Positions 59,079-64,000 of a DNA stretch of 64,000 nt are shown here, piece by piece (position 1 is the stretch's first letter; every line of letters starts with the position of its first letter). The notes under the pieces are model-generated. The model saw only the letters and a program-made list of their open reading frames with translations, was not told where the DNA came from and searched no databases. The DNA is from Pelomyxa schiedti. Taxonomy: Eukaryota > Evosea > Pelobiontida > Pelomyxidae. The stretch is from contig JAHLWZ010000187.1 of the NCBI GenBank assembly GCA_020536535.1, positions 1,089 to 65,088 on the forward strand. The letters run 5' to 3'. The translations under genes and the position numbers were made by a program.

Positions 59079-61893
59079 ATGAAGGAATTTGCGCGGGTTG
59101 CTGTGTGCGTGCCTCCGTGTGTTGTTGGTGGATTCACCCAAAATGCTGATGAAGTGATCTCCCTGATGAAGTCCGCCACATCACAAGTTATAATCCTCCT
59201 ATCTCTCACACCTTTGTAAGCAAAAGGGAGGATGTGGGTTTTTTTTTTTTTTTTTCTTTGTGGTTTGGTGGTTTGGGCCAACTTGTACAATAAACTAGGA
59301 GGTTGGAGTTGCTGTTTTTCCGGAGCTGTGTCTATGCAGTTACACACTGAGGGATTTGTTTTTCGATCGAACTCAGCTTGACTGCTGCTATGCAGCACTG
59401 GCAAGAATTCTCGCTGTTTCTAAGGAGCTACTTTTGACCCCCTTGACGTTCATTGGAATGCCCCTGGAGACTCATCAGGTAAACAATTGTCCTTGTTAAC
59501 TTGCCAGTGCCTAAATATAGTGGTTGTAGGGCTTATATAACGTCGCTGTGGCTATACAAAATGGGGAGATTCTAGGTGTTATTCCGAAGAGTTTTATTCC
59601 CTCCTACAGGTAACCATTTACGACGAAAGTGGAGTTAAGGAACCTTTATCCAATAGGGAGTTTGAAGAAAGAAGGTGGTTTCGCCCTGGAACAGAAATTA
59701 GCAGAGGTTCAACCACTTTCCTTCTAGGAAAGCAAGTGCCTTTTGGCACTGATCTTTTATTTGTTGGCAATCCACTCCGTTCACTTGTTGTTGCCGCTGA
59801 AATATGTGAGGATATTTGGGTTCAGGTAGTCTATTTCCTTTCATTCTTTCTTTAAGCTGGCTTAGATGCCACCAAGTATGAGGATGGTTGGAAATGGAGC
59901 TACCGTTATCTGCAATCTATCTGCCAGCAACTTCACAATTGGAAAAGCTGATTTAAGGAGACTATTATGCAAATCTGCTTCCGACAGAGGGAAGGTAGAC
60001 AGTTGTAAGAACTGTCAAATTCCTGTAACGAAATTTCTCAGTGTGCTTACTTGTACGTGGCTGCGGGACCAGGAGAAAGTAGCACCGATCTTGCTTTTGA
60101 CGCAGACGCCTTCATTTGCGAAAATGGAGCAATACTTGCCGAGAGCCGCCGTTTCTCTCGTGAGCCACAAATAATTTGCTCGGATATTGATCTGGAATTA
60201 CTGGCTCATGACAGAAGAGTTACAGGCACTTTTGGGGATTGTGCCGTGCATGAAGCATCCTTGGTAACAATGCAACTCCAACACATGCAGGTGTGAGTTC
60301 TATGTACGGCCCTCGAATTAAATAGTTGTACAACAGAGGGGCGCAGTTAGAGAAATTGTATTCCAAGCAACGCACCCAAATATAGGGATGATGCGAAAAA
60401 TTGAACCCCACCCATTTATTCCCCAAGATCCCCAAACTTTGGCAACTAGAACTTGGGAGGTAGGAAAGTCTGAACAAGGAAACTTAACTTTTTAACCTCT
60501 CCTTTACCAGATATTTGAAATTCAAACTAATGCTCTTGCCACAAGGATGCGGGCTTGTGGAAAACCCAAACTGGTGCTTGGTGTTTCAGGAGGGCTAGAT
60601 AGTACCCAAGTATACATCTTATTCACAAAGTTTTTTTACCTTCAATCTTTCCACGCTAGGCTGCACTTGTAGCTGCTGTGGCACTGGACCTAAATAAGCA
60701 ACCACGCAGTGATCTGGTTTGCATAACCATGCCTGGTCTTGGCACTACCTCAGTTACCAAAAATAATGCGGTGGCTCTAACGGAATCACTTGGTGGAACA
60801 CTGATGACAATTCCCATCAGTGAAGCATCTCGCATTGTCTTGACCTCAATTGGTCACCCTGCAACTCATGTGCGGCTCTTCCCTTTTATGCTTTGCTAAG
60901 TTGATCCAAGGGAGCAAATACATTGGATGAATTCCTTGCAATTCTTCGCAATGATCCCAAGCTAGCCAATGTAACCCTTGAAAATGTTCAGGTTTGCACT
61001 TCTACTTTCTTCATAGGTTTTCTTAGTTGACCTTGCCAGGCCCGCATGCGCACATTAGTTTTAATGTCAGTGGCTAATCAAGTAAATGGACTTGTAGTAG
61101 GAACAGGTGACTTGAGTGAAAAGGCTCTAGGGTGGTGCACGTATTCAGGGGATCATATTGCAAACTACGATGTTAACTGTGGCGTCCCTAAGGTATGAGA
61201 GATATTGAGCTAGACTTGTTACTTACCCATTTCCCTTAGACTTTAATACAATTTGTAATACGATGGGTAGCAAACGAACGGGTAACACAGTGGGGAGATG
61301 ACCCAACCAAGGGCAATGCAACCCTACTGCGCCAAACACTCTTCAGCATTCTAAATACCCCCATTTCTCCCGAATTAGTCCCTCCGGATGCCCATGGAAG
61401 AATTGCACAACTCACAGAGGTAGTCCTCACAAATTCTACAGTTAAGAATTGACGCACGGCAGTCTTCTATCGGGCCGTACGAGTTGCATGACTTCTTCTT
61501 ATATCATTTTGTAAGACACGGCCGCGGTCCCCAAAGGATTCTTGATCTCGCTCGGATTGCGTTTGGAACTAGATACACAGTTGACGAACTTAAAAAGTTC
61601 TTCCATTTGAACTTTTTATAGATTGTCAATGACCAATACACAGGTGGCTGACCATCTTCATCACCCGATTCTTCCGGAACCAATTCAAACGAAGTTGTGC
61701 CACGGATGGGCCAAAAGTACTTCCCAAAAACACCACTTACAAACGGGGTCATAGTCATAAATGAGTAACTTTCGAAAACAAACAACACCACTAGGTTGGA
61801 ATGGTGGCACTATCACCCAGAGGAGACTGGAGAATGCCATCAGATGCTTCCTGTGATGACTGGATACACCAAATTAAAACCTACACTGAGTGA
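59079..61893 (+). CDS. Glutamine-dependent NAD(+) synthetase (bacterial NadE-like form)
   Basis: ATG 59079, TGA 61891-61893, about thirteen exons. The N-terminal nitrilase-type glutaminase has [20 protein letters not shown] (catalytic Glu), [11 protein letters not shown] (catalytic Lys) and [13 protein letters not shown] (nucleophile Cys). The synthetase domain has [12 protein letters not shown] (ATP pyrophosphatase loop), [38 protein letters not shown] and [18 protein letters not shown]. The end [16 protein letters not shown], then [16 protein letters not shown], matches bacterial-type enzymes. It turns nicotinic acid adenine dinucleotide, ATP and glutamine into NAD. All catalytic residues are present. 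The nearest match by eye is bacterial rather than fungal or animal, so transfer is possible. Confidence 0.9.
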
Positions 61894-62148
61894 GTACCTA
61901 CCGACGAGATTCTCGATGGTCTTGGCTGGATTGCGAGGAAGCAGTTGCCGGATTAATTTCGATACGAAAAAGGAAAAAAATAGCCGGGCCTATAAATAAC
62001 TCTTCAATTTTCCTTTGACAGGAATTAAATTCCTCGCAGTAAAGAATTAAATTTTGCTAACAAATTAAAAAATACAAAAAGAAACCCAATCAGATCCGAC
62101 CAGGACCAACACAACACACTATTAAACAACACGTACAAGGAGCATTCA

Positions 62149-64000
62149 ATGTCAGACGATCCAGCACACCAATCTCATCGTTCCGCGGTGAAAAAACACG
62201 GTCTCGACGCTGGCGATGTAAGACGCAAACGTGAGGAGTACTCTGTGAGCATTCGCAAAAACAAGAGAGAAGAGACCTTGAACAAGCGCAGGAATGTTTC
62301 GGAGCTTGTGGCAAAAGCTACTCAAAATACCCCTGCCCCGCTTATTGTGCCACAACAGACGACTGCTGCGGTGGTCGCAACACAACCAGCCGCGACTGAC
62401 ATCGATTTCGAGGTTTCGTTGATTTTCATTTCGTGGCGCCTGGGGTGTTTCTTTTTCGCTTTAAGATTGCCAATCTTAATGTGCACTGTGCTTTGTTTGT
62501 CTGCAGACCCTTGAGGACATGGTCGCAGCTTGCAATGGCAACGATTCCTCACTTTGGTATCCCGCCACCCAAAGTATAAGGCAGCTTCTTTCAGTTGGTA
62601 GTTATCAACGTTTCTAGACCTTTTTATCTTTGTAACTTCCCCTTTATATAGAACAGAACCCCCCAATCCCCGAGGTTCTTGACAGCGGAATTTTACCTCG
62701 ATTGATTCAGTTTTTAACTGTGGTGCGTTGATTCCTTAGCCGCAGAATCAACTGTTAACAGAGTTATTAGAAGGAACACACAAAACTCCAGTTTGAAGCT
62801 GCATGGGCTATTACGAATAGTTTGTACTTGAAAGAGGTTTTTTTTTATTCTTAGTTCGTTCTAGTTGCCAGTGGTACCAGCACACAAACCCGAGCTGTAC
62901 TTGAAGCGGGAGCAGTTCCTCTTCTTATAGGATTAATGCTCTCCCCTGATCCCGAGCTTAGAGAACAGGTCTCATCCAGTTTTTCTTGTTGGTGGTAATT
63001 GCTTGTTGTAGGCCGTATGGGGTGTTGGAAATATTGCTGGCGATAGCTCCGAGTACCGCGACTACGTTATCAGGTCTGGGATGGTCCCACCACTAATCAG
63101 GCTAGTGAGTCTTGATGCGGGTTCAGTTTCCCTTATCAGAAATGCTGTACGAAATCAAGTTGATGCGTCTCACGGTTCTAATTTTTTTATGTAGACCTGG
63201 GCCTTCTCCAACCTGTGTAGAGGAAAGCCGGCACCCGACTTTACAGCTCTTAGGCCTGGTACAAAGTTTCACTCCGACATTAGAACCTAATTTTAAAAGC
63301 ACTTCCCACTTTGTGTTCACTGCTTCAGTACAATGACATGGATGTTCTCACAGATGCTCTATGGTAATTCTGAGTTTCTCAGTTCACGAGAAGCAAATTA
63401 ATTTTTTCAGGGGACTGAGCTACCTCACTGATGGCGGCGATATTCCAAATCAGGCAATCCTTGAGGCTAATATCTGCAAAGTTGTCGTTCCTCTTCTCTC
63501 GGTATTTTTACATGTTTCGAGATTCTCTCTGACATCCGCTAAGGTGAATAATATAAACATGCAAATCCCTGCTATGCGAGCACTGGGTAATATCGTTACA
63601 GGATCGTGTGTTACCCTAAATTACTTCTAAGTAAAGTCAACTAACTGTGCAGACATGCTCAAACTCAAGGCGTAATTGATGCTGGTATTTTACCAGCAAT
63701 GGTTCCTCTGTGTGCAATTTTTCTTGTATTTCCATAATTTTCTTATCTGATTTCAGTTTGAAAAATCCCAAGAAATGTATCAAGAAAGAGGCTTGTTGGG
63801 TGGTATGCACAGTTTATACCAATCAAACAAAATAATGTTTTTATCCTAGTTGTCAAACATAGCAGCTGGAACAAGGTGGGGTGTTTTCCACTTGTATTTG
63901 AAAAACTCATCCACTTATCTTTTTCAGAGACCAAGTCCTCGCATTAATCAACAGCAATCTTATTCCACCTTTGGTGTCATGCATGACAAATTCTGATAGG
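62149..64000 (+). CDS. Importin alpha (karyopherin alpha), 3' truncated by window
   Basis: Exon 1 is 62149-62412; more exons follow to the window edge. The N-terminus carries the importin-beta-binding domain: a basic RRKREEYSVSIRKNKREETL and NKRRN. Armadillo repeats follow: WYPATQSIRQLLS, IPEVLDSGILPRLIQFLT, LPLQFEAAWAITN, RAVLEAGAVPLLIGLMLSPD, EQAVWGVGNIAGDSSEYRDY and MRALGNIVTG. Trp and Asn residues of the signal-binding groove (AAWAITN, VWGVGNIAG) are in place. It carries nuclear-localisation-signal cargo to importin beta and the pore. The last repeats lie beyond 64000. Confidence 0.93.

Overview
The window is a gene-dense stretch of a eukaryotic nuclear genome. Most genes are split by GT-AG introns, many of only 30-50 bases, and intergenic gaps are often under 150 bases. 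The gene set points to a free-living, bacteria-eating amoeboid protist, most likely an amoebozoan: a STAT transcription factor, a Roco protein (LRR-Roc-COR-kinase-WD40), a secreted peptidoglycan amidase, cathepsin Z, NAGLU and a kinase joined to Sel1 repeats. Archamoebae such as Pelomyxa or Mastigamoeba are my best guess, but that is inference. Splice junctions were worked out by hand from reading frame, intron phase and family alignment. Where exon coordinates are given, the phases close exactly.

Layout. 1-2.6 kb: the 3' tail of one gene, a decayed inverted duplication around a perfect hairpin, and an ankyrin-like relic. 2.8-4.8 kb (minus): two short low-complexity or coiled-coil genes. 4.98-6.96 kb (+): a dynamin-like GTPase. 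7.07-8.50 kb (+): cathepsin Z. 8.54-8.91 kb (+): a bromodomain-only protein. 9.0-11.9 kb (minus): STAT. 12.3-13.4 kb (+): an unrecognised Cys-containing protein, possibly DNA-binding. 13.6-20.0 kb (minus): the Roco protein. 20.2-21.1 kb (minus): HutD-like. 21.3-23.0 kb (minus): an NHL-repeat propeller. 23.4-27.7 kb (+): an FG-nucleoporin-like protein. 28.1-29.6 kb (+): a PSTAIRE CDK. 29.9-31.0 kb (minus): the amidase. 31.4-35.3 kb (minus): kinase plus Sel1 repeats. 35.6-36.3 kb (+): ARF. 36.4-37.4 kb (minus): a METTL23-like methyltransferase. 37.5-40.6 kb (+): NAGLU. 40.6-45.0 kb (minus): a MUN-domain (UNC13-like) protein. 45.1-47.9 kb (minus): a secreted parallel beta-helix protein. 47.9-48.9 kb (minus): an acidic protein. 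49.1-50.8 kb (minus): a secreted glycosidase-like protein. 51.7-53.1 kb (minus): a single-exon B-box protein. 53.2-55.2 kb (minus): a GT10 fucosyltransferase. 55.3-56.7 kb (+): a nucleoside hydrolase. 57.0-58.1 kb (+): a SirTM-like sirtuin. 58.2-58.9 kb (+): a small membrane protein. 59.1-61.9 kb (+): glutamine-dependent NAD synthetase. 62.1 kb to the end (+): importin alpha, cut by the window edge.

Working together. There is no operon, but several themes recur. Digestion of bacteria and glycans: cathepsin Z, amidase, NAGLU, glycosidase-like protein, nucleoside hydrolase. Nuclear transport and gene control: FG-nucleoporin, importin alpha, STAT, bromodomain protein. Signalling: Roco, CDK, kinase-Sel1, ARF, MUN protein. 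NAD: within 7 kb lie a nucleoside hydrolase, a SirTM-type NAD-consuming sirtuin and an NAD synthetase. No tRNA, rRNA, CRISPR array or intact transposon was seen.
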